The position numbers and the translations under genes were made by a program. From Shewanella mangrovisoli (GTDB taxonomy: Bacteria > Pseudomonadota > Gammaproteobacteria > Enterobacterales > Shewanellaceae), in assembly GCF_019457635.1 (NCBI RefSeq), contig NZ_CP080412.1, positions 3,720,001-3,784,000 of the forward strand: a DNA stretch of 64,000 nt, written 5' to 3'. The first letter of the stretch is position 1; each line of letters begins with the position of its first letter. Below the pieces are notes generated by a model that saw only the letters and a program-made list of their open reading frames with translations, was not told the DNA's origin and made no database searches. Positions 8,174 to 16,866 of the stretch are shown here, piece by piece.

Positions 8174-9373
8174 TTAAACACTGCGGGTGGCTGTCGCCGG
8201 AGAAATCTTCGCGGCCTTGCGAGCCGGTAAGTACACCGCAAGGGTGGTTACCGCAAACAGCCCCGCTACAGTCAACAATGGATAGACTATCTCCAGCATC
8301 GGCAGGCTATAGAGGCTCATCAATTGCTGGCCGAGCTGAATCGCTAACAGCACACCAATGCCGCCGCCGAGCAAGCAGAGCAAATAGTTCTCGACGAGGA
8401 AGTAGCTGATAATATCTCGCTTTTTTGCCCCTAACGCACGGCGAGTGCCGATCTGTTTAGTGCGGCGCTGGATATTAAACATCACCATGCCTGTCACTCC
8501 AAGGGATGTGATCAGCAGCAGTAACACCACCATCATGGTCAGTACGGTTGCCATCAACTCATGGTCACGATACGCCTCGATACGGCGCTCTCCCATGGTC
8601 GTAAAACCTTCGACCACGCGGCTCGGATATTCCTTGTGCAGCAGCTCGGGAATGACTTCCTTGAGGCGAGCCATATCGCTCGACTTAGCCCTCACTAAAT
8701 AGCGTTTATAGTCAGCGGGATAATTCACCGACAACACTGAGCTAAACTCCAAGTTTTTGTTATCCACCCACGCGGTTTGTAAGCGCTCCAGCACTCCAAT
8801 CACCACAAAGTGCTGCGTGCCCATATAGACGCTTTTCCCGAGCGCGGTTTCATTCGGCCATACCTTATCGGCAAAGGCTTTAGTGACGAGCATCTTGCCA
8901 CCATCTTCCAGCAACTCTGTGGTGATCTCCTGGGGATAGAAGTTACGTCCTTCGACTAACTTCAGCCCTAGGGAGTTGATGAAATGCTCATCACTCATAT
9001 ACATGCCCGTATTGGGCGTGGATTTAGCACGCTCCTCAGGCCCCAAAGTAAAGTTACTCGACCAACCGCCGCCGCTCAGGGGAGCCATAGAGGAGGGCGC
9101 AACATCAATCACCCCAGGAATCGCACGCAGAAGTTCCAAATCCCGTTTATCCTGCGCGACTAAATCCGTCGATTTATCAAAATGATAAATACTGAAATCG
9201 AAAACTTCGCTTTCAACAACCCCCGAATCACGCGCCATTAAATTCAAACGCTCGGCGATAATAAAGCTCGCATTCGCGACGATAGCCACTGATAAAATGA
9301 TCTGCAATAACAGCAACAAGGGGCCGCTTTTACTGCGTAATAAACTGCTGAGAATAGGTTTGATATGTAACAT
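8174..9373 (-). CDS. ABC transporter permease, MacB/FtsX type (second permease)
   Basis: 399 residues with the MacB fold: TM1 near 15-37, a large periplasmic MacB_PCD-like region (about 40-270) with repeated GVIDVAPSS and GVLERLQTAW strands, and a C-terminal FtsX domain with three membrane segments (about 275-300, 327-350, 362-385) around RRTKQIGTRRALGAKK. The start is ATG 9373 behind GGGGGCAAT. It lies 11 bases after the first permease gene, with which it should form a heterodimer driven by the shared ATPase. In this family transport is mechanical, moving substrate from the periplasm outward through the adaptor and an outer-membrane channel. Confidence 0.9.
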   Translation of the reverse strand: MLHIKPILSSLLRSKSGPLLLLLQIILSVAIVANASFIIAERLNLMARDSGVVESEVFDFSIYHFDKSTDLVAQDKRDLELLRAIPGVIDVAPSSMAPLSGGGWSSNFTLGPEERAKSTPNTGMYMSDEHFINSLGLKLVEGRNFYPQEITTELLEDGGKMLVTKAFADKVWPNETALGKSVYMGTQHFVVIGVLERLQTAWVDNKNLEFSSVLSVNYPADYKRYLVRAKSSDMARLKEVIPELLHKEYPSRVVEGFTTMGERRIEAYRDHELMATVLTMMVVLLLLITSLGVTGMVMFNIQRRTKQIGTRRALGAKKRDIISYFLVENYLLCLLGGGIGVLLAIQLGQQLMSLYSLPMLEIVYPLLTVAGLFAVTTLAVYLPARKAAKISPATATRSV

Positions 9374-9384
9374 ATTGCCCCCGA

Positions 9385-10689
9385 TTATTGGCTCTTAAGA
9401 TAAACACTTGGGTTAGTCGTACACACTCGCCACGCGGGGTAGATACCAGCCACCACAGCCGCCAAAATCGCGATCATTGGTGCTATCAACCACATACTGG
9501 TATCGAGGTGAGTTAAAGACGCCTCCAAGTCAAACTTCTTGGTCAGCAGCATCAATGAGCCCCAGGCCCAAGCCAAGCCGAGTAAACCGCCGAATAACCC
9601 CATCAAGGACACTTCCACCATATGTTGGGCAAAGATCTGCCCTTGGCTGGCGCCGATAGCGCGGCGCACGCCAATCTCGGGAGCACGACGTAAAAACTTA
9701 GACAGCAACAACCCTAACATATTGACTAAACAGACGATCAAGAAGAGTGCACTCAGGCCCACCAGCACCTTGTTATCCTCCGGTACCACTTTATTGATGG
9801 CTAACCATTGGTCAACATTGGACAACTGTACATCGGCCTTAGGTGAGCTGAAGCGGCCTAATTTCTTTTGTTGTTCAATATATTGGCGTACCCACTGACG
9901 GTACTCAGCTACTTGCTCAGGCGTATCCAGTTGCACCCAATACTGGGTCCAATGCTTTTCCGAAGTTAAACGTTGTGCATAGTTGTTGATGCTTTCATAG
10001 TTCCAGCCGTTGGTATTCCCCCAACTGCCATATTCCTCAATCGGCGCTAAGCTGTAGGGCACAAACAAGGTATCCACATTGCCAAAGGCGCCGTTGTTAA
10101 GATCGTAATAGTTTGGACTCGGAGCCCAAGGCTTAAGAACGCCAACGACTTGATAGGGCTTAGCATTGAAATAAATCGTCTTGCCGACACTATTTTGGCC
10201 CGCAAACAGCGTCTTATTTAGCTCATCGGTCAACACCACTTCGTAGCGAGCATCTTTATCGACACTGTCATCCCATGCCTGACCGTATTGAAACTCGAGG
10301 CCAAACAGTGGGAAAAAGTCGTTATTGGTTACCCTAACCCGAGATTGCAGCACGGGTAAAAAAGCCGGATCTTCGGTTTGCACCGCGCCGCCCGTGCGAA
10401 ACATGGGGGTTTGCAGGCTCGGAATATCACTCTTAAGTAAGTTCATCCCGTCTTGATAAGTGATCTGTTGATCGAAGCGATCCCAGGCATCTGGCCCTTG
10501 GCTCCACAGCTGCACCGCAAACAATTGGCCCGACTTCTCCCCCGCGGGGTTAATCGACATCATTTTATAGATATTGAGTGTAGTGATAGTGATGCCAATG
10601 CCGATGGAAATCGCCATGATCATCAATGCCGATAACATGGGCGTTTTTTTGATGCTACGCCAAGCTAAATCTAAGTAATAGAAGAACAT
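9385..10689 (-). CDS. ABC transporter permease, MacB/FtsX type (first permease)
   Basis: 434 residues. TM1 is near 18-40. A long periplasmic domain (about 45-320) has the MacB_PCD motif YEVVLTDELNKTLFAGQNSVG. The FtsX core has three further TMs (about 325-345, 375-398, 405-428) and the LRRAPEIGVRRAIGASQ coupling loop. The ATG at 10689 follows AGGAGCGGTT, 8 bases after the ATPase gene. Both permeases lack a fused ATPase, unlike MacB itself. This gives the split one-ATPase, two-permease layout seen in YknYZ- and LolCDE-like systems. The substrate is unknown. Confidence 0.9.
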   Translation of the reverse strand: MFFYYLDLAWRSIKKTPMLSALMIMAISIGIGITITTLNIYKMMSINPAGEKSGQLFAVQLWSQGPDAWDRFDQQITYQDGMNLLKSDIPSLQTPMFRTGGAVQTEDPAFLPVLQSRVRVTNNDFFPLFGLEFQYGQAWDDSVDKDARYEVVLTDELNKTLFAGQNSVGKTIYFNAKPYQVVGVLKPWAPSPNYYDLNNGAFGNVDTLFVPYSLAPIEEYGSWGNTNGWNYESINNYAQRLTSEKHWTQYWVQLDTPEQVAEYRQWVRQYIEQQKKLGRFSSPKADVQLSNVDQWLAINKVVPEDNKVLVGLSALFLIVCLVNMLGLLLSKFLRRAPEIGVRRAIGASQGQIFAQHMVEVSLMGLFGGLLGLAWAWGSLMLLTKKFDLEASLTHLDTSMWLIAPMIAILAAVVAGIYPAWRVCTTNPSVYLKSQ

Positions 10690-10697
10690 AACCGCTC

Positions 10698-11438
10698 CTA
10701 GCCTTGGGCGTTAGCAACCAGTTTATCGACACTGCCGTGGCTTGCACTGCGGGCCGCATTGGGTTGATACATGGTAAAGTCGCAGACTTGACCATCGACA
10801 ATTTGGATATTGCGCTGAGCTCGGCGAGCCAGTTCTGGATCGTGGGTCACCATGATGATCGTGGTGCCAGATTGGTTAATATTCTCTAATAATTCCATCA
10901 CTTGGCGGGCCATTAAGCTGTCGAGGTTACCCGTAGGTTCATCGGCGAGCAGAAAACGAGGCTCCCCCGCTAAAGCGCGAGCAATCGCGACCCTTTGCTG
11001 CTGACCGCCGGATAATTGGGTCGGCAAATGCTTCATCCGCGCACCTAAGCCTACTTGCTCTAATGCTTGTTCCACACGGCGTTTGCGTTCCTTGGCACTA
11101 AAACCACGGTAGCGCAGCGGCACTTCTATGTTTTCCGCGAGGTTAAGATCGGGGATCAAGTTAAAGCCTTGGAAGATAAAACCAATCTTCTCGTTGCGTA
11201 CGGCGGCACTCTTGTTGTCACTGAGGTTGGAGACATTAATCCCATCTAAAAAGTAATCCCCATGGGTGAAGCCTTCGAGCAAGCCTGCGATATTTAAGAA
11301 GGTGGTTTTACCTGAGCCCGAAGGACCTGTAACCGCCACAAACTCGCCCTCGTTCACCTCAAGGTTGAAATCCCGCAGCGCGTGGGTTTCCACTAAGTCC
11401 GTTTTAAAAACCTTGCTGATATTCTTCATTGATAACAT
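10698..11438 (-). CDS. ABC transporter ATP-binding protein, MacB/LolD type
   Basis: 246 residues with a complete set of ABC motifs: Walker A GPSGSGKT, Q-loop FQGFNLIP, signature LSGGQQQRVAIARAL, Walker B FLLADEPTGNLD and the switch His in MVTHDPE. The subfamily wording (DLNLAENIEVPL, EPTGNLDS) is that of the MacB/LolD/FtsE group. A C-terminal tail of about 25 residues after VDGQV is not part of the core fold. The ATG at 11438 is behind AAGGAAATTAAA. It supplies energy to the two downstream permeases. Confidence 0.95.
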   Translation of the reverse strand: MLSMKNISKVFKTDLVETHALRDFNLEVNEGEFVAVTGPSGSGKTTFLNIAGLLEGFTHGDYFLDGINVSNLSDNKSAAVRNEKIGFIFQGFNLIPDLNLAENIEVPLRYRGFSAKERKRRVEQALEQVGLGARMKHLPTQLSGGQQQRVAIARALAGEPRFLLADEPTGNLDSLMARQVMELLENINQSGTTIIMVTHDPELARRAQRNIQIVDGQVCDFTMYQPNAARSASHGSVDKLVANAQG

Positions 11439-11533
11439 TTTAATTTCCTTGATTAATTTTTATCTTTGCGCGCAAACGGCTTATAAAATGCGCAAGTTTC
11501 TTATCTTTAAGTGGTAACGGCTACACAAAGCCC

Positions 11534-11905
11534 TCACCCCGCAAAACGGCCCATCACAAACCCACTCAAGGCATCGAACAACCCATTGAGACAGGCGAAT
11601 ATAAAGCTCACACTTTCCATCGAGACATCACCCACCTGGCGCGCTTCTTCTAGGGGATTCGTCCATTCCAAAATATTTAAACCGAGGAAAAACCAGCTGT
11701 TGGCCTCACCTATGCCCAGCTCCACTGCCACCACCAGTAAGGCTAAGGCCAGAACACCAAACAATTTGGATGACATCAACAGACCAAGATCGACGTTTTT
11801 AGTACGCATAATGAACTCCTTGTACACCTTAGCCGCAGACTTTTTAGTCAGAGCGGCGTTAATTACATCAATTTGATTAATAAGTAATTTTTGACTATCG
11901 GTCAT
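11534..11905 (-). CDS. Small membrane protein of unknown family inside the efflux operon
   Basis: 123 residues from ATG 11905, which overlaps the adaptor stop by one base (TGATG); an upstream TTG is less likely. The N-terminal ~45 residues are polar (QKLLINQIDVINAALTKKSA). A hydrophobic helix follows (SKLFGVLALALLVVAVELGI), then a weaker second one (SVSFIFACLNGLFDALSGFV). I do not recognise the family. Translational coupling to the adaptor and its position ahead of the ATPase suggest an accessory subunit of this transporter. It is not part of the standard MacAB or YknXYZ composition. Confidence 0.75.
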   Translation of the reverse strand: MTDSQKLLINQIDVINAALTKKSAAKVYKEFIMRTKNVDLGLLMSSKLFGVLALALLVVAVELGIGEANSWFFLGLNILEWTNPLEEARQVGDVSMESVSFIFACLNGLFDALSGFVMGRFAG

Positions 11906-13167
11906 CAATGCATTTTGACCTGTTCGGCATGGTTGAAGGACTCAACACTGGAGATCACCCATTCGTCACCCGCTTTACCGCCTTCGATCACTTCCACCTG
12001 ACTCATGCTGGTGCTGCCGAGCTTAATCTCGCGGCGGGTAGCAATATCGCCTTCGACTTGATAAACCTCATCGCCACCACCGCTGGTCATAAAGGCTCCG
12101 CGTTTAACCATCAACACATTCGCCCTGTGTTCGAGCAAAACTCTGGCGGAGATCCGCTGGTTTTGGCGCAGCTTCAAGCTTTCGCTCTGCACAAACTGCA
12201 CTCTGGCGGTCACTTCACGGTTACGCACTTCGGGGGAAATCGAGGATAGTTTGCCCATGAGTTTGACTTCACCGAAGCTCAGTTCGACCTCCATTCCGAG
12301 TCCTAACTCGTCGGCGTAGGATTCCGGCACCGCTAACTCGGCCTCATAAGCACTTAAATCGACTACGGTCAGAATGGGTTGATTGGCGCTCAGACGCGTT
12401 TTTTGCTCGGTCAACCAGTTACCAATAATGCCGCTCACCGGCGCCTTGATATTTAAGGCGTCAACCTGACGCTCAAGCTCTTTTACCGCCAGACTCTGGC
12501 GCTCCATTTCCAAGGCCTTGTTTTTCACCTCAAAGGTTAAGGTATCCTTGGTTAAGGCCACTTCCTGCTCCGCATGCTTAAATTTGAGTTTTGCCTTGTG
12601 CAGATCGTCCTTGCCCTTCTCATAGTCGATTTGGCTGATCAGTTTAGATTGGATCAGTAAATCTCCACGACGGCTCTCCCGATCGGCGGCTTCCAAATCG
12701 ACCGAGGCCATGTCTAAGGTTTGATTGACTTGTAATTGGTTACGTCTGGCGTCTAGCTTGGCACGCTCAAGGGCGCTCTCTAATCCCGCCAAAAGTGATT
12801 TGGCCTGCTCTAATTGATTGGTTAATCTTGGACTCTCCAGCTTTGCGACCACATCACCTTTGTTGACGCTATCCCCAGGGTTGCTCAGTAGCGTCACTGT
12901 GCCTTCTTCGGTGCTGTAGAGGATCGGCGCATTGGCGGCAACAATTTTGCCCGTGGTGGCCACATCTCGAGTGAGCGTGCCAACATATAAAGTGGCGGTA
13001 GTGAGTTCACTGCGGCTGATGGACTGGCTGACTTTATCACTACCAAAACTGGCCCACACTAAGGCGCTGACCAGTAAGGTGCAGCCGCCAATCATCAGAG
13101 GCAACTTGAGGCGTTTGGCGGTCGATGGCACAAGGACTTTATCTTGGCCGCTGGTATCTTTAATCAT
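11905..13167 (-). CDS. Periplasmic adaptor (membrane-fusion) protein, HlyD/MacA family
   Basis: 420 residues with a single N-terminal anchor (LPLMIGGCTLLVSALVWASF, about 23-43). A lipoyl half-motif follows (PILYSTEEGTVTLLSNPGDSVNKGDVVAKLESP), then a long alpha-helical hairpin (about 105-235) rich in Glu, Lys, Leu and Arg, the second lipoyl half (NIKAPVSGIIGNWL), and the beta-barrel and membrane-proximal domains. It should link the ABC permeases to an outer-membrane TolC-like channel, which is not encoded here. It is the first gene of the operon, 67 bases downstream of the predicted sigma-54 start point. Confidence 0.92.
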   Translation of the reverse strand: MIKDTSGQDKVLVPSTAKRLKLPLMIGGCTLLVSALVWASFGSDKVSQSISRSELTTATLYVGTLTRDVATTGKIVAANAPILYSTEEGTVTLLSNPGDSVNKGDVVAKLESPRLTNQLEQAKSLLAGLESALERAKLDARRNQLQVNQTLDMASVDLEAADRESRRGDLLIQSKLISQIDYEKGKDDLHKAKLKFKHAEQEVALTKDTLTFEVKNKALEMERQSLAVKELERQVDALNIKAPVSGIIGNWLTEQKTRLSANQPILTVVDLSAYEAELAVPESYADELGLGMEVELSFGEVKLMGKLSSISPEVRNREVTARVQFVQSESLKLRQNQRISARVLLEHRANVLMVKRGAFMTSGGGDEVYQVEGDIATRREIKLGSTSMSQVEVIEGGKAGDEWVISSVESFNHAEQVKMH

Positions 13168-13244
13168 GGCGTTTCTCGCTTCCCTGTCGGAGGGCTGGAT
13201 AGGCCCATCGCTACGGACACTATTAAAAATCGATATCCAGTAAT

Positions 13245-13260
13245 AGCAACGCCTATGCCA
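13245..13260 (-). promoter_or_regulatory. Sigma-54 (-24/-12) promoter of the efflux/two-component operon
   Basis: Read on the minus strand the sequence is TGGCATAGGCGTTGCT. The invariant GG and GC are exactly 10 bases apart, matching the TGGCAY-N5-TTGCW consensus. The expected start point is about 13235, giving a leader of about 67 bases before the adaptor ATG. The match is direct; activity is inferred, supported by the sigma-54 activator gene in the same operon. Confidence 0.8.
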
Positions 13261-13311
13261 ATTTGATTAAAACATTTACTTTCATAAAGTTAAGTAAAAT
13301 TTAAGATAAAA

Positions 13312-13417
13312 GTGTCCGCGGACACCGAGGGCTTTATTAAAAAGTGTCCGCTGGTTTTCGCGAAAGTGTCCGCTGAAAAGCAGTTTGTAAAATAAGAGGA
13401 AGACAGAGTGCGGACAC
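13312..13417. promoter_or_regulatory. Array of GTGTCCGC enhancer-like sites
   Basis: A perfect 14-bp palindrome GTGTCCGCGGACAC lies at 13312-13325. Two direct copies of AAAGTGTCCGCTG lie at 13341-13353 and 13363-13375, and an inverted copy (GTGCGGACAC) at 13408-13417. Spacings of 32 and 22 bases are close to whole helical turns. A further CGGACAC lies at 13214-13220. The array lies 50-170 bases upstream of the sigma-54 promoter, the usual place for binding sites of an NtrC-type activator. Confidence 0.75.
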
Positions 13418-13462
13418 TCAACATGCGTTAACACTTTTATTGGTGAAATGGCTGAGTTTCCC

Positions 13463-13491
13463 TTTACAGCTAAATCCTTGCCACATAAGAT
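13463..13491 (+). promoter_or_regulatory. Probable sigma-70 promoter of pyrC
   Basis: TTTACA (13463-13468) and TAAGAT (13486-13491) are separated by 17 bases. The start point would be near 13498, giving a short leader of about 27 bases. The region lies just beyond the enhancer array of the divergent operon. Confidence 0.5.
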
Positions 13492-13524
13492 CCTGCCACC
13501 CTCGCAGCAGAAACATTCAACAAG

Positions 13525-14568
13525 ATGAATCGCCCTATGACAACACTCACTATTACTCGTCCTGACGACTGGCACATTCACCTAAGAGACGGCGCACAAT
13601 TAAAAGACACGGTTCGCGATATCAGCCGCTATATGGGCCGCGCTATCGTGATGCCTAACTTGGTTCCTCCCGCTATCGATACCGAAACCGCCTTGGCTTA
13701 TTACGATCGTATCAAGGCGCAAGTGCCAGCAGGCTCGCAATTTGAACCCTTAATGGTGTTGTATCTCACCGACAAAACCAGCCCAGAAGAAATCCGTAAA
13801 GCCAAAGCCTCGGGTAAAATCGTTGCCGCTAAACTCTACCCAGCAGGCGCGACTACCAACTCGGATTCTGGCGTGACCGATTTGAAGAACATCTACCCCG
13901 CCCTCGAAGCGATGCAGGAAGTGGGCATGTTGTTCCTAGTGCATGGTGAAGTGACTGATTCATCGATTGATATTTTCGACCGCGAGCGCGTATTTATTGA
14001 GAATATCCTCAGCAAGATCGTGGCCGATTTCCCGAAGCTTAAAATCGTTCTCGAGCATATCACCACTAAGGATGCGGTCGATTTCGTGACAGCCGCCTCT
14101 GACAACGTGGCCGCCACGATCACTGCGCACCACTTGCTCTATAACCGCAACCATATGTTGGCTGGCGGTATTCGTCCGCACTTCTATTGCCTGCCAATTT
14201 TAAAGCGCAATACCCACCAGCAAGCGCTGTTAGGTGCCGCGGCCAGTGGCAATAAGAAGTTCTTCCTAGGTACCGACTCTGCGCCGCACGCTAAAGATCG
14301 TAAAGAAGCCGCCTGTGGCTGCGCGGGTTCTTATACTGCCCATGCGGCCATTGAGCTGTACGCCGAAGCCTTTGAATCGGTCAATGCGCTGGATAAATTA
14401 GAAGCCTTTGCCAGCTTCAACGGCCCAGATTTTTACAATCTGCCCCGCAACAGCGATACCATCACCCTAGTGAAAAAATCTTGGGATGTGCCCGTCAGTT
14501 ACCCACTTGGTGACAACAACGTTGTGCCAATTCGCGCCGGCGAACAAATCGATTGGCAGGTCGAATAA
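13525..14568 (+). CDS. pyrC: Dihydroorotase, PyrC type
   Basis: 347 residues, the normal length of class II dihydroorotase. It interconverts carbamoyl aspartate and dihydroorotate in pyrimidine synthesis. Zinc and active-site motifs are visible: [10 protein letters not shown] (two His), [14 protein letters not shown] with the Lys that becomes carboxylated, LVHGEV, VLEHITT and FLGTDSAPH with the catalytic Asp. ATG 13525 has only a weak ribosome site (AACAAG); ATG 13537 is possible. It is a single gene ending at a strong terminator. Confidence 0.97.
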   Translation: MNRPMTTLTITRPDDWHIHLRDGAQLKDTVRDISRYMGRAIVMPNLVPPAIDTETALAYYDRIKAQVPAGSQFEPLMVLYLTDKTSPEEIRKAKASGKIVAAKLYPAGATTNSDSGVTDLKNIYPALEAMQEVGMLFLVHGEVTDSSIDIFDRERVFIENILSKIVADFPKLKIVLEHITTKDAVDFVTAASDNVAATITAHHLLYNRNHMLAGGIRPHFYCLPILKRNTHQQALLGAAASGNKKFFLGTDSAPHAKDRKEAACGCAGSYTAHAAIELYAEAFESVNALDKLEAFASFNGPDFYNLPRNSDTITLVKKSWDVPVSYPLGDNNVVPIRAGEQIDWQVE

Positions 14569-14628
14569 ACAGGCCTTTTGACGCGATAAACTGTGAGCCT
14601 GCTGTTTATCAAGCTCGACACCGTTAAG

Positions 14629-14652
14629 AGTCGCCTTAGGGCGACTTTTTTA
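14629..14652 (+). terminator. Rho-independent terminator after pyrC
   Basis: The stem AGTCGCC (14629-14635) / GGCGACT (14640-14646) has loop TTAG and is followed by a run of T. Confidence 0.9.
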
Positions 14653-14699
14653 TAACCGATACGTAAAACCATAACCTATTATCTTTTAAGAGAAAAAGT

Positions 14700-15746
14700 A
14701 TGAATACACGGACGTTACTTAAGCTGTTGTCTTCAAGCCTATTGCTTGCCACTACGCTGCCTTTAAGCACTTTTGCCGCCGATGAACTCTCAGGTATTTG
14801 GCAGGGCACGCTGGGTAAAAGCAGTATTAGAGTCTGCTTTAACCAATACGGCAGCGGCAGTTATTACTATCAACGCTACTTAACCCCAATACAGCTCGAG
14901 CTGCAAAACGGTATTTGGAAAGAAGAAAACAATACTGGAAACTGGCAGTTCGATAGCGCTACGGCGCAGCAACTCAGCGGCCATTGGTTTAAAGACAATT
15001 CAGGCAAATCCTTACCCATAAAGCTTGAGCGCCAACTCAGCCCCGACAACCAGGATGACTGCAGCGCCGATGCCTACAATCTGCCGCTTGAAACCAAACC
15101 TTCACTGAGCCGTGGAAAATGGCAAGCTTTTCAAACCATTGAATACCGTCCGCTAACCTATGGCACCGAAGTCGGTATCGAATTTAACGGCCCACAAAAA
15201 GGTATTCCCGCCATTAATCAGTGGCTTGAGGAAAAGCTCACCGATGATACTCAGCTGGCACAAACCTTTGACACGCGCCGCAGAATGTTGTCTCAAATGG
15301 GCCATTTTGTGGCCGATGAAACCTATGCGGAACCGATTTTCCTCAATCAGCATTGGCTCAGCGTGCGCTTATATCGCTGGGCGGCGGGTTTTGGCGCCAA
15401 TGGGATCAGCCAAGAGTTTGTTAGCTTCTCCCTCGCCGATGGCAAACCTTTCCATCCGTGGCAGTGGTTTATCGCCGATAAACCCACGCAAACCTTGCCA
15501 GAAAGCATGAGTTATCCACTCCCACCAGCACTTAAGGAAAAGTTGTTTGCCAATGCGGCACCAGATGCCGAATGCCCAAGTGCCGATGGCTCTGGGTATT
15601 TTCAACTCACCCTCGAGGCGAATGGGATTAAGTTTTGGGAAATGCCCCATGGCGATGGTTGTGAGCAGGAGTTTATCTTAACCCCTCAAGAAGCCATGCC
15701 CTTTGCCACACCTTGGGGGCAAACGCAGCTTAAGCTATTGGAGTAA
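14700..15746 (+). CDS. Secreted protein of unknown function (possible DUF3298-like C-terminal region)
   Basis: 348 residues. A signal peptide (about 1-26, LLKLLSSSLLLATTLPLSTF then AADE) is followed by ELSGIWQGTLGKSSIRVCF, a lipocalin-like strand pattern also seen in small secreted enzymes. The C-terminal half (from about 225) has WLSVRLYRWAAGFGANG and a closing segment like those of DUF3298/PdaC proteins (FSLADGKPF, FATPWGQ). Three or four cysteines may form disulphides in the periplasm. It stands alone between the pyrC terminator and a SnoaL-like gene. I do not recognise a specific function. Confidence 0.8.
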   Translation: MNTRTLLKLLSSSLLLATTLPLSTFAADELSGIWQGTLGKSSIRVCFNQYGSGSYYYQRYLTPIQLELQNGIWKEENNTGNWQFDSATAQQLSGHWFKDNSGKSLPIKLERQLSPDNQDDCSADAYNLPLETKPSLSRGKWQAFQTIEYRPLTYGTEVGIEFNGPQKGIPAINQWLEEKLTDDTQLAQTFDTRRRMLSQMGHFVADETYAEPIFLNQHWLSVRLYRWAAGFGANGISQEFVSFSLADGKPFHPWQWFIADKPTQTLPESMSYPLPPALKEKLFANAAPDAECPSADGSGYFQLTLEANGIKFWEMPHGDGCEQEFILTPQEAMPFATPWGQTQLKLLE

Positions 15747-15892
15747 TAGCATTTAATATAGATTCATCATTAATCGCGATAGCGGGAAAGCAGGCTGAGA
15801 TAACGATAATAAGCGTTGAAAGCCCTTTCTCGTTTACCTTAACGGGCTAAGGTCTCTTGTCAGACTCAGCCCCTATTTTAAAGGAAGATAGC

Positions 15893-16261
15893 TTGAGCCA
15901 GCAAATGCCCCATATAGCAGAACAAACAGCCGAAGCCTTAGTGCAAGCCCAGTTAGTCGCCTATAACCAACGCGACCTTGCAAGCTTTGTAGCGTTTTTT
16001 AGCGACGATGTTTGTATTTACCGCCCACCCGCCACAGAGCCCGTGATCCGAGGCAAGGCTGCCTTTAGTGATTTCTATCAGAATGAACGTTTTAACTTGC
16101 CGCATCTGCACGCCGAGATCCTCAATCGTATGGTAGTCGGTAATAAAGTGGTCGATCACGAACGGATCAGCGGCATCCGCGAGGAGCCCTTTGAAGTCAT
16201 GGTGGTGTTTGAAGTCGCTAATGGCCTTATCCAAGCGATGTGGAGCTTTGCCGCTAACTAG
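15893..16261 (+). CDS. SnoaL/NTF2-like domain protein
   Basis: About 122 residues of the NTF2-like cone fold: QLVAYNQRDLASFVAFFSDD, then VIRGKAAFSDFY, and a final strand set ending MWSFAAN. Such proteins often act as small isomerases or binding proteins; no catalytic set can be assigned. The start is uncertain because no ATG fits. TTG 15893, six bases after AAGGA, is preferred to TTG 15857 (weaker AAGG) and ATG 15905. Confidence 0.75.
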   Translation: MSQQMPHIAEQTAEALVQAQLVAYNQRDLASFVAFFSDDVCIYRPPATEPVIRGKAAFSDFYQNERFNLPHLHAEILNRMVVGNKVVDHERISGIREEPFEVMVVFEVANGLIQAMWSFAAN

Positions 16262-16517
16262 GGCGAGCGCTAAATGATCATATCAAACTGACTGGCGTAA
16301 CAACAAGCATCTGCGGCAAAGGCGCTCGCTAAAGCAGTGAAAAATGTTACGCCTATCCCATATTTCATTTCGGCGCCGCCTTTTGGTGTGATATCAACGG
16401 ATTCTGTGAAGCGCACGACTGTCCCTCAACCACAAAATACCTTAGGGTTATTAGTAACAGCCTAAAGGGCGATGCACGCAACGCCCTCTTCATTTTGCCC
16501 AACAATAGGAATTGCTG

Positions 16518-16811
16518 ATGTCTGATAACCAACAAGCCTTTTACGAACGTGCCACCGAGATGATTAAGCTCGCGAACCAGCAAAACCAAAACACCGAGAT
16601 CCAAACCGGTGAGGTCAGCGCTTCCTTTATGTGGGCCGTCGCCCGCTACAACGCTTGGTTTGGCTCCACCAGCTTTGAATCCAAAGAACAAATGCAGGCC
16701 AAAAAACAGGAAATGATGGATTACTATATCGAGCGCTATAAAGAGATGATCGACGCCAATCTCGAAGACTATATCGAAAACTTCGACCACTACCGCGCCA
16801 CACAAAAGTAA
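16518..16811 (+). CDS. DUF3144 family small protein
   Basis: 97 residues from ATG 16518 behind AGGAATTGCTG. Mostly helical and acidic, with the conserved core VSASFMWAVARYNAWF and a C-terminal DYIENFDHYRA. It is a cytoplasmic protein of unknown role, common in gammaproteobacteria. It stands alone, followed by a hairpin. Confidence 0.8.
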   Translation: MSDNQQAFYERATEMIKLANQQNQNTEIQTGEVSASFMWAVARYNAWFGSTSFESKEQMQAKKQEMMDYYIERYKEMIDANLEDYIENFDHYRATQK

Positions 16812-16822
16812 TCAGTGATAAT

Positions 16823-16851
16823 ACGCCCCATGCGAAAGGTGATTGGGGCGT
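16823..16851. terminator. Hairpin between convergent genes
   Basis: The stem ACGCCCCA (16823-16830) / TGGGGCGT (16844-16851) lies between two convergent genes. The following T-rich stretch is weak, so it is a moderate terminator at best. Confidence 0.55.
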
Positions 16852-16866
16852 GTTAATTATGACTTT

